DNA from: SIG603 sp963621245 | GTDB taxonomy: Bacteria > Bacillota > Clostridia > Oscillospirales > Acutalibacteraceae | NCBI GenBank assembly: GCA_963621245.1 | Contig: CAVFCW010000003.1 | Coordinates: 156,711-220,710 of the forward strand | DNA: 64,000 bases | Direction of reading: 5' to 3' | Shown: positions 41,734 to 51,032 of the stretch, piece after piece | Layout of the letters: each line of letters begins with the position of its first letter | Position numbering within the stretch: position 1 is the stretch's first letter | Translations under genes and position numbers: made by a program | The notes under the pieces: generated by a model | The model's database searches: none | Seen by the model: only the letters and a program-made list of their open reading frames with translations | Told to the model about the DNA's origin: nothing

Positions 41734-42966
41734 TTATTTAATTACTATTTTCTGGAACTTCTTGCCCTTTTTGACCACGATGTAGCCCTTTTCGAAGTCC
41801 TCAGCGGTAAATCTCTTTGTCACGTCGTTTACCTTCTCGTCATCGACGGAAACGGAATTCTGTGTGACAAGAGTTCTTGCGTCTCTCTTGGACTGAGCAA
41901 GCTTTGAAATGACGAGAATATCGAGAAGTCCGATGCTTCCGTCAGTTAACTCAACCTCTGTTGTGGGCATATTGTCAGTAACAGCTGCGCCCGCACCGTA
42001 AAGTGCCTTTGCGGCTGTCTGAGCCTTTTCAGCCTCTTCCTCGCCGTGAACAAGCTTTGTGAGCTCGTAAGCCAAAATCTCCTTAGCCTTGTTAAGCTCG
42101 CTACCCTCCCACTTATCCATCTCGTCAATCTGCTCGAGAGGTAAGAATGTGAGCATTCTGATGCACTTGAGAACGTCTGCATCGTCAACATTTCTCCAGT
42201 ACTGGTAGAAATCGTAGGGGCTTGTCTTGTTCGGGTCAAGCCAAACGGCACCCGATACGGTCTTGCCCATCTTCTTTCCCTCAGAGTTGAGAAGAAGTGT
42301 GATTGTCATTGCCTGAGCCTTTGCATCCTGCTCCTCAAGGCCGAGTTTCTTTCTGATGAGCTCTCGTCCGCCGAGCATATTCGACCACTGATCGTCGCCG
42401 CCGAACTGGAGGTTACAGCCGTAATCGGTGTAGAGTCTGTAGAAGTCGTAGCTCTGCATGATCATGTAGTTGAACTCGAGGAAAGAAAGACCTTTCTCCA
42501 TTCTCTGCTTGTAGCACTCGGCTCTGAGCATATTGTTGACAGAGAAGTACGGGCCAATCTCACGAAGAACGTCAACATAGTTGAGATCTAAAAGCCAATC
42601 ACCGTTGTTTACCATGAGAGCCTTGCCGTCAGAGAAATCGATGAAACGTGACATCTGCTTTTTGAAGCACTCGATGTTGTGATCGATAGTCTCTTTTGTG
42701 AGCATTTTTCTCATGTCGGATTTACCGGAGGGATCGCCGATCATACCGGTTCCGCCGCCCAAAAGAGCAATCGGCTTGTTGCCGGCCATCTGAAGTCTCT
42801 TCATAAGGCAAAGCGCCATAAAGTGACCTACATGCAGTGAATCTGCCGTGGGGTCAAATCCGATGTAGAAAGTAGCCTTACCGGCATTGACCAACTCTCT
42901 TACTTTCTTTTCATCCGTAACCTGTGCTATCAGACCTCTTGCCTGAAGCTCTTCATAAATTCCCAT
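41734..42966 (-). CDS. tyrS: Tyrosyl-tRNA synthetase
   Basis: This 410-residue class I synthetase has 'GFDPTADSLHVGHFM' with the HIGH-type HVGH, the tyrosine-binding 'QFGGDDQWSN', 'KMGKT' in place of KMSKS, and a C-terminal S4 domain ('SVSVDDEKVNDVTKRF'). The start is the ATG at 42964-42966 (GAAAGGA site); the frame open to 43062 is T-box leader. Expression is controlled by a tyrosine T-box. Confidence 0.96.
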   Translation of the reverse strand: MGIYEELQARGLIAQVTDEKKVRELVNAGKATFYIGFDPTADSLHVGHFMALCLMKRLQMAGNKPIALLGGGTGMIGDPSGKSDMRKMLTKETIDHNIECFKKQMSRFIDFSDGKALMVNNGDWLLDLNYVDVLREIGPYFSVNNMLRAECYKQRMEKGLSFLEFNYMIMQSYDFYRLYTDYGCNLQFGGDDQWSNMLGGRELIRKKLGLEEQDAKAQAMTITLLLNSEGKKMGKTVSGAVWLDPNKTSPYDFYQYWRNVDDADVLKCIRMLTFLPLEQIDEMDKWEGSELNKAKEILAYELTKLVHGEEEAEKAQTAAKALYGAGAAVTDNMPTTEVELTDGSIGLLDILVISKLAQSKRDARTLVTQNSVSVDDEKVNDVTKRFTAEDFEKGYIVVKKGKKFQKIVIK

Positions 42967-43008
42967 TTTAACACGTCCTTTCAAATTGTTTATCAGGGGA
43001 CTGGGAAT

Positions 43009-43278
43009 AAAAAAAGCCCCCTGCAAAATGCAGAGGGCATAAATTTCTTTACGCGGTACCACCTCAGTTTACCGTTTCCTTACGAAAACGGCCTCATCAG
43101 GTACAGAAGATAACTTCTTATACCTTTGCGCTTTAACGCTCGCCTGCGGAAACTCCTACTTCTTTTTCAGAGCTCGGCTCGGGAATGTATTTCGGGTGCT
43201 CTTCTCTTCGGCTTACACCAACCGCCGAATCTCTTTGCTGAAGCTTGCGCCGTACTTCTTTCCGTCATAGCTTTTATA
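43009..43278 (-). promoter_or_regulatory. T-box riboswitch of tyrS
   Basis: A 270-nt leader on minus. The T-box sequence AGGTGGTACCGCG is at 43052-43064, followed by the terminator stem GCCCTCTGCA/TGCAGGGGGC with a T-tract (43009-43040). Upstream are the Stem I arms. A UAC triplet in 'GAAATACATTCC' (43187-43189 on plus) is the probable tyrosine specifier. Uncharged tRNA-Tyr would favour the antiterminator. Promoter is at 43285-43313. Confidence 0.92.
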
Positions 43279-43284
43279 AAATTC

Positions 43285-43313
43285 AGTATATCGGTAATTT
43301 TCATTTTTGTCAA
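43285..43313 (-). promoter_or_regulatory. Promoter of the tyrS T-box leader
   Basis: On minus, TTGACA (43308-43313), 17-bp spacer, TATACT (43285-43290). It lies only about 15 bp after the recN stop. Confidence 0.82.
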
Positions 43314-43328
43314 GCACAAAATTAAGCT

Positions 43329-44984
43329 TTAATTTTTGAGCATTTCTTCTGCCATTTTGAGCTTGAGCGGAGTTATTTCGTCGCCGCCGATTATTCTTGC
43401 AAGCTCTTTGAGTCTCTCGTCGTGATCTAACAGCTTAACTTCTGTCCTTGTTCGGTTTCCGTCGTCGTTCTTTCTTATGAGCATTTGGTTGTCTGCCATG
43501 GCGGCAATTTGCGCAAGGTGAGTGATGCAGATTATCTGTCTTGAAGCCGCCGCCTCTTTAAGCTTAAGTCCGACTTTTCTTCCCGCCTCGCCGCTTATTC
43601 CCGTGTCGATTTCATCGAAAATGAGCGTGTCGATGTTGTCACCGTTTGAGAGAACGGTTTTTATGGCAAGCATAATTCTCGAGAGTTCACCGCCCGAAGC
43701 AATCTTAGACATCGGCTTTAAGCTCTCACCGGAGTTTGCCGAGACCATAAACTGCATGTCGTCGCAACCGAAACGGTTTAGCGGCACTCTGTCCTGTCTG
43801 ACGGCAAATTCAACGCTCGGCATATTCAAAAATTTAAGCTGGTTCTTAACTTCTTGGCTGAACCTTGAGGAGCATTCCTTTCTTTTCTCGGAAAGCTGCT
43901 TTGCAAGGCTAATCGCCCTTTCTTTTACCGACTCAAATTCTGCCGTTAGCATCTCTGTTTTCTCGTCTGCAAGCTCGATCGATTCAAGCTCGTTTCTTGA
44001 ATTTTCGAGGAAATTCAAAATATCCTGTTCCGTCTCGCCGTATTTTAGGCTTAAGCGGTAAAGAAGATCTATTCTCTCCTCAATCTCGTCAAGCTCTGCG
44101 GGGTCGAAATCAAACGAATCGGCAAAACTTCTCAGTTCTGCCTCGGCGTCCTCCAAAAGATACTCTGCATTTCGCAGTTCCTCGGCTGTTGCGGTCAATG
44201 GCAAGTGACTTCTTGCAGCGCTCTCCGCAAGCACTGCCGCACGGGAAACATAAGCGATTGCGCCCTCAAAATCGGTATCGCCGTTTAGAAGCTGTTTTGC
44301 CTCGGTCACGTCATTGGTGATTTGCTCGCCGTGACGAATCTGATCGGCACGCTTGTTTAGCTCCTCTTTCTCACCCGGCTTAATGTCTGCGGCGGCAATC
44401 TCCTCAATCTGATATTTGAGCAGATCGATTCTTCTCGCCTTTTGGTTCTCGTCCATTTTGAGTTTTTCAAGCTCACGCTGAATTTCACGCAGTCTGTCAT
44501 ATTCCTTGCGGTAATCGCCGAGAAGTTCTCCAAGACCGCCGTAAGCGTCGATATATCTCCCGTGAATTTCGGTATTCATAAGGTCATAGCTTTCATGCTG
44601 GCCGTTTATATTAATCAGCGTGTTGCCTATTTCCTTGAGCATTGCCGCTGTAATGGGCACGCCGTTTGCTTTTTGCGTGCTTCTTGACGGTTTAATCGTC
44701 TTGACAAGCTGTAACTCGTCGTCATCATGCGGAACTCCCAATTCGTCAAGCTTATCGGTCACGGCAGAATTAAGTCCAGTGAACATCGCCGAAACAAGGG
44801 CGCTGTCGGTGCCGCTCCTTATGAGGTCTTTCGAGGTTCTCTCTCCCGTCACGGCATGAATTGCGTCAATGATGATAGATTTACCCGCACCGGTCTCACC
44901 CGTCAGGCACGTAAATCCCGACTCAAAATCGATGGAAGCTTTTTCTATGACGGCGATATTTTCGATATATAAAGCGGAAAGCAC
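43329..44984 (-). CDS. recN: DNA repair protein RecN
   Basis: This 551-residue SMC-like ATPase of double-strand break repair has Walker A 'TGETGAGKSIIIDAI' near residue 30, long coiled-coil arms (about 150-370), the signature 'MSKIASGGELSRIMLAIKT' and Walker B 'TLIFDEIDTGISGEAG'. Start is a GTG with AGGGTGG. It is last in the dxs-tlyA-nadK-argR-recN run; no clear terminator separates it from the tyrS promoter. Confidence 0.96.
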   Translation of the reverse strand: MLSALYIENIAVIEKASIDFESGFTCLTGETGAGKSIIIDAIHAVTGERTSKDLIRSGTDSALVSAMFTGLNSAVTDKLDELGVPHDDDELQLVKTIKPSRSTQKANGVPITAAMLKEIGNTLININGQHESYDLMNTEIHGRYIDAYGGLGELLGDYRKEYDRLREIQRELEKLKMDENQKARRIDLLKYQIEEIAAADIKPGEKEELNKRADQIRHGEQITNDVTEAKQLLNGDTDFEGAIAYVSRAAVLAESAARSHLPLTATAEELRNAEYLLEDAEAELRSFADSFDFDPAELDEIEERIDLLYRLSLKYGETEQDILNFLENSRNELESIELADEKTEMLTAEFESVKERAISLAKQLSEKRKECSSRFSQEVKNQLKFLNMPSVEFAVRQDRVPLNRFGCDDMQFMVSANSGESLKPMSKIASGGELSRIMLAIKTVLSNGDNIDTLIFDEIDTGISGEAGRKVGLKLKEAAASRQIICITHLAQIAAMADNQMLIRKNDDGNRTRTEVKLLDHDERLKELARIIGGDEITPLKLKMAEEMLKN

Positions 44985-44999
44985 ACTCTCACCACCCTG

Positions 45000-45452
45000 T
45001 TACTGCATAATGAGCTTGCTGAACTCTTCCTGACGGTTCTTTGCTTCCTCTGTCGATTTGCACACGCAAAAAATTGTATCGTCGCCTGCGATTGTTCCGA
45101 CTATGCCTTTAAACTCGATTGAATCCATCGATGCGCAAACTGCCTGAGCCATTCCCGTCATACATTTTATTACGAGTATGTTCTGGGCGTAATTTACGTT
45201 CACAACGGAGTCCGCAAAAAGCGAATAGAATTTTGAGGACATATCGGAGCTTGCGTCACGGCTTGTTGAGTAACGGTATTTTCCCCTTGGACCCATGCTC
45301 TTTACGAGTCTGAGTTCTTTAATATCTCTCGAAACAGTAGCCTGAGTTACATCAAAGCCGTTGCTCCTTAAAATGTTCATGAGTTCTTCCTGAGTATCGA
45401 TATCATAATCTCTGATAAGCTCAAGAATTTTAGCGTGTCTTCCTGTTTTCAT
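45000..45452 (-). CDS. argR: Arginine repressor ArgR/AhrC
   Basis: This 150-residue hexameric regulator of arginine metabolism has an N-terminal winged HTH ('TQEELMNILRSNGFDVTQATVSRDI' in part, with the recognition helix 'TQATVSRDIKELRLV') and a C-terminal arginine-binding domain with 'GTIAGDDTIF'. Its place between nadK and recN is the usual Firmicutes order; arginine genes themselves are elsewhere. AAGGAGAG precedes the ATG. Confidence 0.95.
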   Translation of the reverse strand: MKTGRHAKILELIRDYDIDTQEELMNILRSNGFDVTQATVSRDIKELRLVKSMGPRGKYRYSTSRDASSDMSSKFYSLFADSVVNVNYAQNILVIKCMTGMAQAVCASMDSIEFKGIVGTIAGDDTIFCVCKSTEEAKNRQEEFSKLIMQ

Positions 45453-45463
45453 AAAATCTCTCC

Positions 45464-46300
45464 TTAACGCGCGATAAGCTTTCGGCTCACCACGTCATAA
45501 AAGCTTGTTTTTCCCATTCTTATCAATCGTATGCTGCGCTTTGCGACAGAGAAACTGACCACATCGTTTTCGTCTATGTCAATCGGCTTGTTTCCGTCAA
45601 TCGTGAGCATAAATTTTCCGTGATCTCTGTCCCTTATTCTGACAGAAATCTCTGTATTCCCGCTGTAAATAACCGCACGGTCATAAAGCGACATCGGACA
45701 TATCGGCGTAAAAATCATGCAGTTCAAAGTCGGATCGACAATCGGGCCTCCCGCCGAAAGCGAATAAGCGGTCGAGCCGGTCGGCGTTGCAACGATTATT
45801 CCGTCGGCACGGTGCGGATAAGCTCCGCAGCCGTTTATATCAACCGTAAAATCAATCGCTCTGGTATCACGGCACGAGATGATACCGTCGTTCAGTGCAA
45901 AGTACGGAAGCGGATTTCCGTTGACGGAACAGCTCAGCATTTTTCTTTCTTCAACCTGACCGCTGCCCCTTATAACCTCGGGAATTTTTTCGATGCTGTC
46001 GGGTTCAAGTCCCGCAAGGTAACCGAGTCTGCCCATGTTTATTCCGAGTATCGGCACATCGAAAGCCGCTGCATGCTTTGCGGCATGGAGAATTGTTCCG
46101 TCGCCGCCCACTGTGATTATCACGTCGCTTTTTGCCGCAAGCTCATAGTGATGCGAGAGAGTTTGCACTCCCGGAAATTTATCAGCAAGATTTCCGTGAA
46201 CGAAAACCTCGTCGCCGCTTTTTCTCAGCACATCGATTATTTGAGCCGTGCATTTTTCTGCACCAACCTTGTCGAGATTCGGAATAAGAGCTACTTTCAT
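45464..46300 (-). CDS. nadK: NAD kinase
   Basis: This 278-residue enzyme phosphorylates NAD to NADP. It has the catalytic 'VGGDGTILHAA', the second motif 'YFALNDGIISCRD', and the glycine-rich 'VATPTGSTAYSLSAGGPIV'. It sits 6 bp after tlyA and 11 bp before argR. Confidence 0.95.
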   Translation of the reverse strand: MKVALIPNLDKVGAEKCTAQIIDVLRKSGDEVFVHGNLADKFPGVQTLSHHYELAAKSDVIITVGGDGTILHAAKHAAAFDVPILGINMGRLGYLAGLEPDSIEKIPEVIRGSGQVEERKMLSCSVNGNPLPYFALNDGIISCRDTRAIDFTVDINGCGAYPHRADGIIVATPTGSTAYSLSAGGPIVDPTLNCMIFTPICPMSLYDRAVIYSGNTEISVRIRDRDHGKFMLTIDGNKPIDIDENDVVSFSVAKRSIRLIRMGKTSFYDVVSRKLIAR

Positions 46301-46306
46301 TTTAAG

Positions 46307-47113
46307 TCACCCAAGCGTATTGTGAGAGCTTTCTACAACCTTGGACGGGTCAAAGCCCTCAAAGCATATTGTTTCTTCTGATTTTTGAAGCCATGCGAGA
46401 TATTCGATGTTGCCTTCGGGGCCCTTTACGGGCGAGAACGTGAGTCCGAGAACGGAAAAGCCGTTTTCAAGAGCAAATCCGCAAATATCGGAGACAACCT
46501 CCTTGTGAACGTTTATATCGCGCACAACTCCCTTTTTGCCAACCTTTTCTCTGCCCGCCTCAAACTGCGGCTTTATAAGGCAAACCACATAGCCGCCGTC
46601 TGCCAAAAGCGGACGAATTGCGGGCAAAATCTTCTTGAGCGAAATGAAGCTGACGTCAACGCTCGAAAGATAAATATCCTCCGGCACCTGCTCGTGGGTT
46701 AAATATCTTGCGTTGGTTCGCTCCATGTTGACTACTCTTTCGTCGTTTCGAAGACTCCATGCAAGCTGGCCGTAGCCGACATCGACGGAATAAACCTTGA
46801 CGGCGCCGTTTTGAAGCATGCAGTCGGTGAAACCTCCCGTTGATGCGCCTATATCCATACAAACCTTTCCCTCAAGCGTAATGGGAAATTCTGCCATAGC
46901 TTTCTCGAGTTTCAAGCCGCCTCGGCTCACGTACTTGAGCGCCGTTCCCCTTACCTCGATTTTTGCGTCCTCGGAAACCAAGGTTCCAGGTTTGTCGGAT
47001 TTTTGATTATCTACATAGACAAGACCTTCCATAATCATGACCTTAGCCTTTTCACGGCTTGCGGCATAATTTTTTTCAAACAGAAGTATGTCCAATCTTT
47101 TCTTTTCTGCCAT
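46307..47113 (-). CDS. tlyA: TlyA-family rRNA 2'-O-methyltransferase
   Basis: A 268-residue protein with an N-terminal S4 RNA-binding domain (residues about 5-65) and an FtsJ-type SAM domain ('VCMDIGASTGGFTDCMLQNGA', 'DVSFISLKKILPA', 'CLIKPQFEAGR' with the catalytic Lys). Homologues methylate 16S/23S rRNA; the hemolysin name is historical. Directly abuts dxs, whose end carries the AAGGAG site. Confidence 0.94.
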   Translation of the reverse strand: MAEKKRLDILLFEKNYAASREKAKVMIMEGLVYVDNQKSDKPGTLVSEDAKIEVRGTALKYVSRGGLKLEKAMAEFPITLEGKVCMDIGASTGGFTDCMLQNGAVKVYSVDVGYGQLAWSLRNDERVVNMERTNARYLTHEQVPEDIYLSSVDVSFISLKKILPAIRPLLADGGYVVCLIKPQFEAGREKVGKKGVVRDINVHKEVVSDICGFALENGFSVLGLTFSPVKGPEGNIEYLAWLQKSEETICFEGFDPSKVVESSHNTLG

Positions 47114-48973
47114 TTAATTCTCCTTATTCACGGTTTTTAAAACCTCTTCGGCTATTTTTTCCGATGTGAGACCAAGTTTTCTTAAAACCTCGAGCATCGG
47201 GCCGTGCGAAACAAATCCCTCGTCGATAGCGTGAAGATGAGCGCCGCTTTTGTAGCCTTCAAGCATAAGCTTGCTGAAAAAGCCCTCGCCTATTCCGCCG
47301 ACGGTGTAGCCCTCCTCGAAGAAGAAAATCTCCTCACTTGAAAGAGCCGCCTTCACAGCGTTTTCGTCTATCGGAACCACTCGGTTGAGCTTAATTATTT
47401 TTACATTTATTCCGCTTTTTGTAAGCTCCTCCCTTGCAAGACAGCACTGGGAGAAAATTCTGCCGTAAGTTACCAACGTTATCTTGGCGTTTTCATCGCC
47501 GTAAATATCAAAATTACCGTAACTCGGTTTAAAGTCCTCGGGCATATACATCTCGGAGCCTCTCGGGTACCTGACGGCTGTTAATTTCAAGCTGTCGTCC
47601 GTGAGATATTTCTCCATGACGTTTTCAAGCTCGGAATAATAAGCTGGCGAATAAACGCTGATGTTCGGTATGGTGCGAAGGTAAGCGCAGTCGAAAACTC
47701 CGTTGTGGGTTTTTCCGTCCTCACCGACTATTCCGGCTCTGTCCACCGCCAGCATGGCTTTGAAATTCTGAAGCGAAATATCGTGAAGTATATTGTCGTA
47801 GCCTCGCTGCAAAAAAGTTGAGTAAACCGCAAAAATCGGCAACATCCCCTTTTCGGCAAGACCGCCGCTGAATGTTACGGCGTGGCCCTCGGCGATTCCG
47901 GCGTCGAAAAATCTTCCGGGGAATTCCTCGGTAAATTTCTGCATTCCCGTTCCGGAAGCCATTGCCGCCGTTATGCCGCAAATTCTCTCATCCCGCTCGG
48001 CAAGCTCGCAAAGCTTTTCGCCGAAAACGGAAGAAAAGTTCTTTCCGCTCGGCTCAACTCTGCCCGTTTCAAGCTCGAATCCGCCGACACCGTGGTAGAT
48101 ATTCGGCTGATTTTCGGCAAAATATGCACCCTTGCCCTTTTTTGTCTTGAGGTGAATAATAACGGGCTCGTTCAAATCTTTGACGACATTAAGCACATTT
48201 GTGACCGACTCGAGGTCGTTGCCGTCAAACGGGCCGTAATACTCAAAACCGAGGTCGCTGAATATGTTGGAGTCGACAACTCCGCTCTTTACCTTCTCTT
48301 TCATGTGCCTAGCAAGCTTTGCAATAGGATCACCGAGAACCGGAATTTTGTCAAGAACACCCTCAGTGTTTTTCTTTGCCTCAATGTATCTTGAAGTAAC
48401 TCTCAGATTTCTTAGGTATTTTGAAAGTCCGCCCACGTTTTTCGAGATGGACATCTCGTTGTCATTCACGATCACAATAAAGTTTCGGTGAATTCTGCCG
48501 GCGTTGTCAAGGCCCTCAAAAGCAAGTCCGCCCGTGAGCGAACCGTCGCCGATTACGACAATCGTGTGGCCCTCTTTGCCCTGAAGCACTCTGCCCCAGT
48601 CCGCTCCGAGAGCGGAAGAAATGGACGCCGAGGAATGTCCCGTTGTGAAATGATCGTAAGGACTTTCGTCACGGTTGGGAAATCCCGAGATACCACCCAT
48701 TGTGCGAAGTCCCGAGAAATCTTTGTAGCGTCCCGTAAGTAGCTTGTGAGTGTAACTCTGATGACCGACATCCCAAACTATCGTATCTCTGTCCAAATCG
48801 AAAACGGAAAAAAGCGCAACCGTAAGCTCCACAACGCCCAAGTTCGATGCGAGATGGCCGCCGTTGTGCGATACCGTTTTTATTATCTCTTTTCTTATCT
48901 CTGCGCAAAGCTCAAGCTTTTCATCTTCGCTCAAAGCTTTTACGTCCGACGGAGAAACTATCTTCTCTAACAA
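47114..48973 (-). CDS. dxs: 1-deoxy-D-xylulose-5-phosphate synthase
   Basis: This 619-residue thiamine-diphosphate enzyme starts the MEP isoprenoid pathway. It has 'GHQSYTHKLLTGR', the ThDP motif 'GDGSLTGGLAFEGLDNAG' ending in 'VNDNEMSIS', and the transketolase-like 'DRAGIVGEDGKTHNGVFD'. Start is TTG at 48971-48973 with AAAGGGG. It is separated by 77 bp from folD; xseA, xseB and ispA, usual neighbours, are missing here. Confidence 0.96.
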   Translation of the reverse strand: MLEKIVSPSDVKALSEDEKLELCAEIRKEIIKTVSHNGGHLASNLGVVELTVALFSVFDLDRDTIVWDVGHQSYTHKLLTGRYKDFSGLRTMGGISGFPNRDESPYDHFTTGHSSASISSALGADWGRVLQGKEGHTIVVIGDGSLTGGLAFEGLDNAGRIHRNFIVIVNDNEMSISKNVGGLSKYLRNLRVTSRYIEAKKNTEGVLDKIPVLGDPIAKLARHMKEKVKSGVVDSNIFSDLGFEYYGPFDGNDLESVTNVLNVVKDLNEPVIIHLKTKKGKGAYFAENQPNIYHGVGGFELETGRVEPSGKNFSSVFGEKLCELAERDERICGITAAMASGTGMQKFTEEFPGRFFDAGIAEGHAVTFSGGLAEKGMLPIFAVYSTFLQRGYDNILHDISLQNFKAMLAVDRAGIVGEDGKTHNGVFDCAYLRTIPNISVYSPAYYSELENVMEKYLTDDSLKLTAVRYPRGSEMYMPEDFKPSYGNFDIYGDENAKITLVTYGRIFSQCCLAREELTKSGINVKIIKLNRVVPIDENAVKAALSSEEIFFFEEGYTVGGIGEGFFSKLMLEGYKSGAHLHAIDEGFVSHGPMLEVLRKLGLTSEKIAEEVLKTVNKEN

Positions 48974-49050
48974 TTAAATTACCCCTTTACCCTTTGTGCG
49001 AAATAGCCAACGCACAACTTGAGTTCTGCCGGTGGTTTGCGGCAGTCGTT

Positions 49051-49911
49051 TTAGGTATCAATCAATCCGTTTTGCAAGCGTGCAGCATTCAGAGTGTTCT
49101 GCATGAGCGTCGCTATAGTCATGGGCCCTACCCCTCCCGGAACGGGAGTTATGTAGCCGGCAAGCTTCTCGACAGGCTCAAAGTCCACATCGCCGCAAAG
49201 CTTTCCGTCCTCGGTGCGGTTGATACCGACATCTATAATCATCGCTCCCGGCTTAACCATATCGGCGGTCACAAATTTCGGCTTGCCGATTGCCGCAACG
49301 ATGATATCTGCATTTCTGCAAATTTCAGCTAAATTTTCTGTTTTTGAGTGACATATGGTGACGGTTGCATTGTTGTGAAGCAAAAGCATTGCCATGGGTT
49401 TTCCCACGATGTTACTTCTGCCGAGAACAACAGCATTCTTTCCGCTCATATCGTAGCCGACAGACTTGATAAGCTCGATAACTCCAGCAGGTGTGCACGG
49501 CAAGAACGCATAGTTTCCTATCATTATTCTGCCAACATTTCCGACAGAGAATGCGTCAACATCCTTCCTGGGATCTATCGCTGCAATAACTGCCTCTTCG
49601 TCAAGCCCCTTCGGAAGCGGAAGCTGGCAAAGTATACCGCTTATCTTATCGTCGTTGTTCAGCTCGTCTATAAGGCTTAAAAGCTCAGGCATTGTTGTTT
49701 CCTTGGGGAGCTTATATTCTGCGGAGTAAATTCCACAAGCCTCGCATGCTCTCTTTTTGTTTCTCACATAAACCTGTGAGGCGGGATCGTCGCCAACGAG
49801 AATGACTGCAAGACCGGGGCAAACGCCCTGTTCCTTTAGTACAGCAACCTCATCTGCGACCCTCTTTTTAACGGCAGCCGAAACTGCCTTACCGTCAATA
49901 ATGGTAGCCAT
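49051..49911 (-). CDS. folD: FolD, methylenetetrahydrofolate dehydrogenase/cyclohydrolase
   Basis: This 286-residue bifunctional enzyme of one-carbon metabolism has 'YVRNKKRACEACGI' (catalytic Lys), 'GILCQLPLPKGLDE', 'VVLGRSNIVGKPMAMLLL' and 'TPVPGGVGPMTIATLM'. It lies 27 bp after lgt. Confidence 0.96.
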   Translation of the reverse strand: MATIIDGKAVSAAVKKRVADEVAVLKEQGVCPGLAVILVGDDPASQVYVRNKKRACEACGIYSAEYKLPKETTMPELLSLIDELNNDDKISGILCQLPLPKGLDEEAVIAAIDPRKDVDAFSVGNVGRIMIGNYAFLPCTPAGVIELIKSVGYDMSGKNAVVLGRSNIVGKPMAMLLLHNNATVTICHSKTENLAEICRNADIIVAAIGKPKFVTADMVKPGAMIIDVGINRTEDGKLCGDVDFEPVEKLAGYITPVPGGVGPMTIATLMQNTLNAARLQNGLIDT

Positions 49912-49938
49912 TGTCTTCTTCTCTCTTTCTTGTGAAGC

Positions 49939-51000
49939 TTATTCTTCACTTTCTTCTTTCTTTTCTTCTTTATCTTCGTTTTTTACTTCATCCGATGAAG
50001 CCTTGTCATCGGTATTTTCTTTGGTCTCTTCAGTCTTTTCATCGGAAGAATTTTCGCCGTCCGACTCGTCCTCATCAGCAAAGATTGTACTCTTTTTTAC
50101 GGTGTTCTCTTCTTTGTCGGGAACAGCCTCGACGATTTCACCGCCGACAAGGCTCAAACCGTTGAGCTCCATAACTGCTTTTGAACCGCATCCGCTGAGC
50201 GAAGTTCTGTTTCTGAAAACAATCAAAAGAACAACAGCCGTGAGTGCTATAGCCGCACTGATAAGCTGAGAAACTCTCAAATCGAGTCCCGGAACGGTGA
50301 GAGAATCGGTTCTGAGTCCCTCGATGAAAAATCTTCCCACGCCGTACCAGAGCATGTATAAAATAGTTGTCTGACCGTCATATCTTCTTCTGCGTACCGT
50401 GAAAAGATGTAAGACAATGAAGCCCAAAAGCATCCAGAGCGACTCATAGAGGAAGCACGGGTGAACGGGGCCGACAACAACCTTTTCGGTTGCGTCCGAC
50501 TGCATGCCCCACGGCAAATTGGTAGAGCCGCCGAATGCCTCCTGATTAATGAAGTTTCCCCAGCGACCTATGCACTGGCCGATAGTGAAGCCGACAACCG
50601 CAACATCGATACAAGGCAAAACCTTGAGCTTTCTTAATTTGCATGTAATTCCGCCGCCCAAAAGTCCACCGATAATACCGCCGTAAATTGCGAGGCCGCC
50701 CTCTTTGATGTTGAGAATCTCGAGGGGATTATCGATGTATTTTGTTCCGGGGTAGAAAATGCAGTAATAAAGTCTTGCGCCTATAACTCCGCATATGAGA
50801 CCGACGATTATTCCGTCAAAGAACTTGTCACGGTCAATGTTCATTTTCTTCGCCATGGCGTAGCCGTAAAGAATTGCAAGCATAAAGCCGCAGGCGATGA
50901 TTATTCCGTACCACTGCACGGAGAACGAACCGATGGAAAATGCGGTGGTGTTTACGTTAAATTCAAATCCCAACTTTGGGAATGATATGCTGTGATTCAT
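49939..51000 (-). CDS. lgt: Prolipoprotein diacylglyceryl transferase with long acidic tail
   Basis: This 353-residue membrane enzyme attaches diacylglyceryl to the lipobox cysteine of lipoproteins. About seven spans precede the Lgt signature 'IGQCIGRWGNFINQEAFGG' (near residue 140). The final about 95 residues are not part of Lgt: they are strongly acidic and rich in Glu, Asp, Lys and Ser, ending 'KNEDKEEKKEESEE', probably disordered and cytoplasmic. Start at the ATG 50998-51000 (GAAAGG); an upstream TTG at 51036 overlaps yfmH and lacks a proper site. Confidence 0.94.
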   Translation of the reverse strand: MNHSISFPKLGFEFNVNTTAFSIGSFSVQWYGIIIACGFMLAILYGYAMAKKMNIDRDKFFDGIIVGLICGVIGARLYYCIFYPGTKYIDNPLEILNIKEGGLAIYGGIIGGLLGGGITCKLRKLKVLPCIDVAVVGFTIGQCIGRWGNFINQEAFGGSTNLPWGMQSDATEKVVVGPVHPCFLYESLWMLLGFIVLHLFTVRRRRYDGQTTILYMLWYGVGRFFIEGLRTDSLTVPGLDLRVSQLISAAIALTAVVLLIVFRNRTSLSGCGSKAVMELNGLSLVGGEIVEAVPDKEENTVKKSTIFADEDESDGENSSDEKTEETKENTDDKASSDEVKNEDKEEKKEESEE

Positions 51001-51032
51001 GGTAATGCCTTTCAAATATGGGTGCTTTTTTC

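Noticed and set aside
42967..43062. Upstream extension of tyrS
   Set aside because: It reads through the T-box sequence and terminator stem, which are RNA elements rather than coding sequence.
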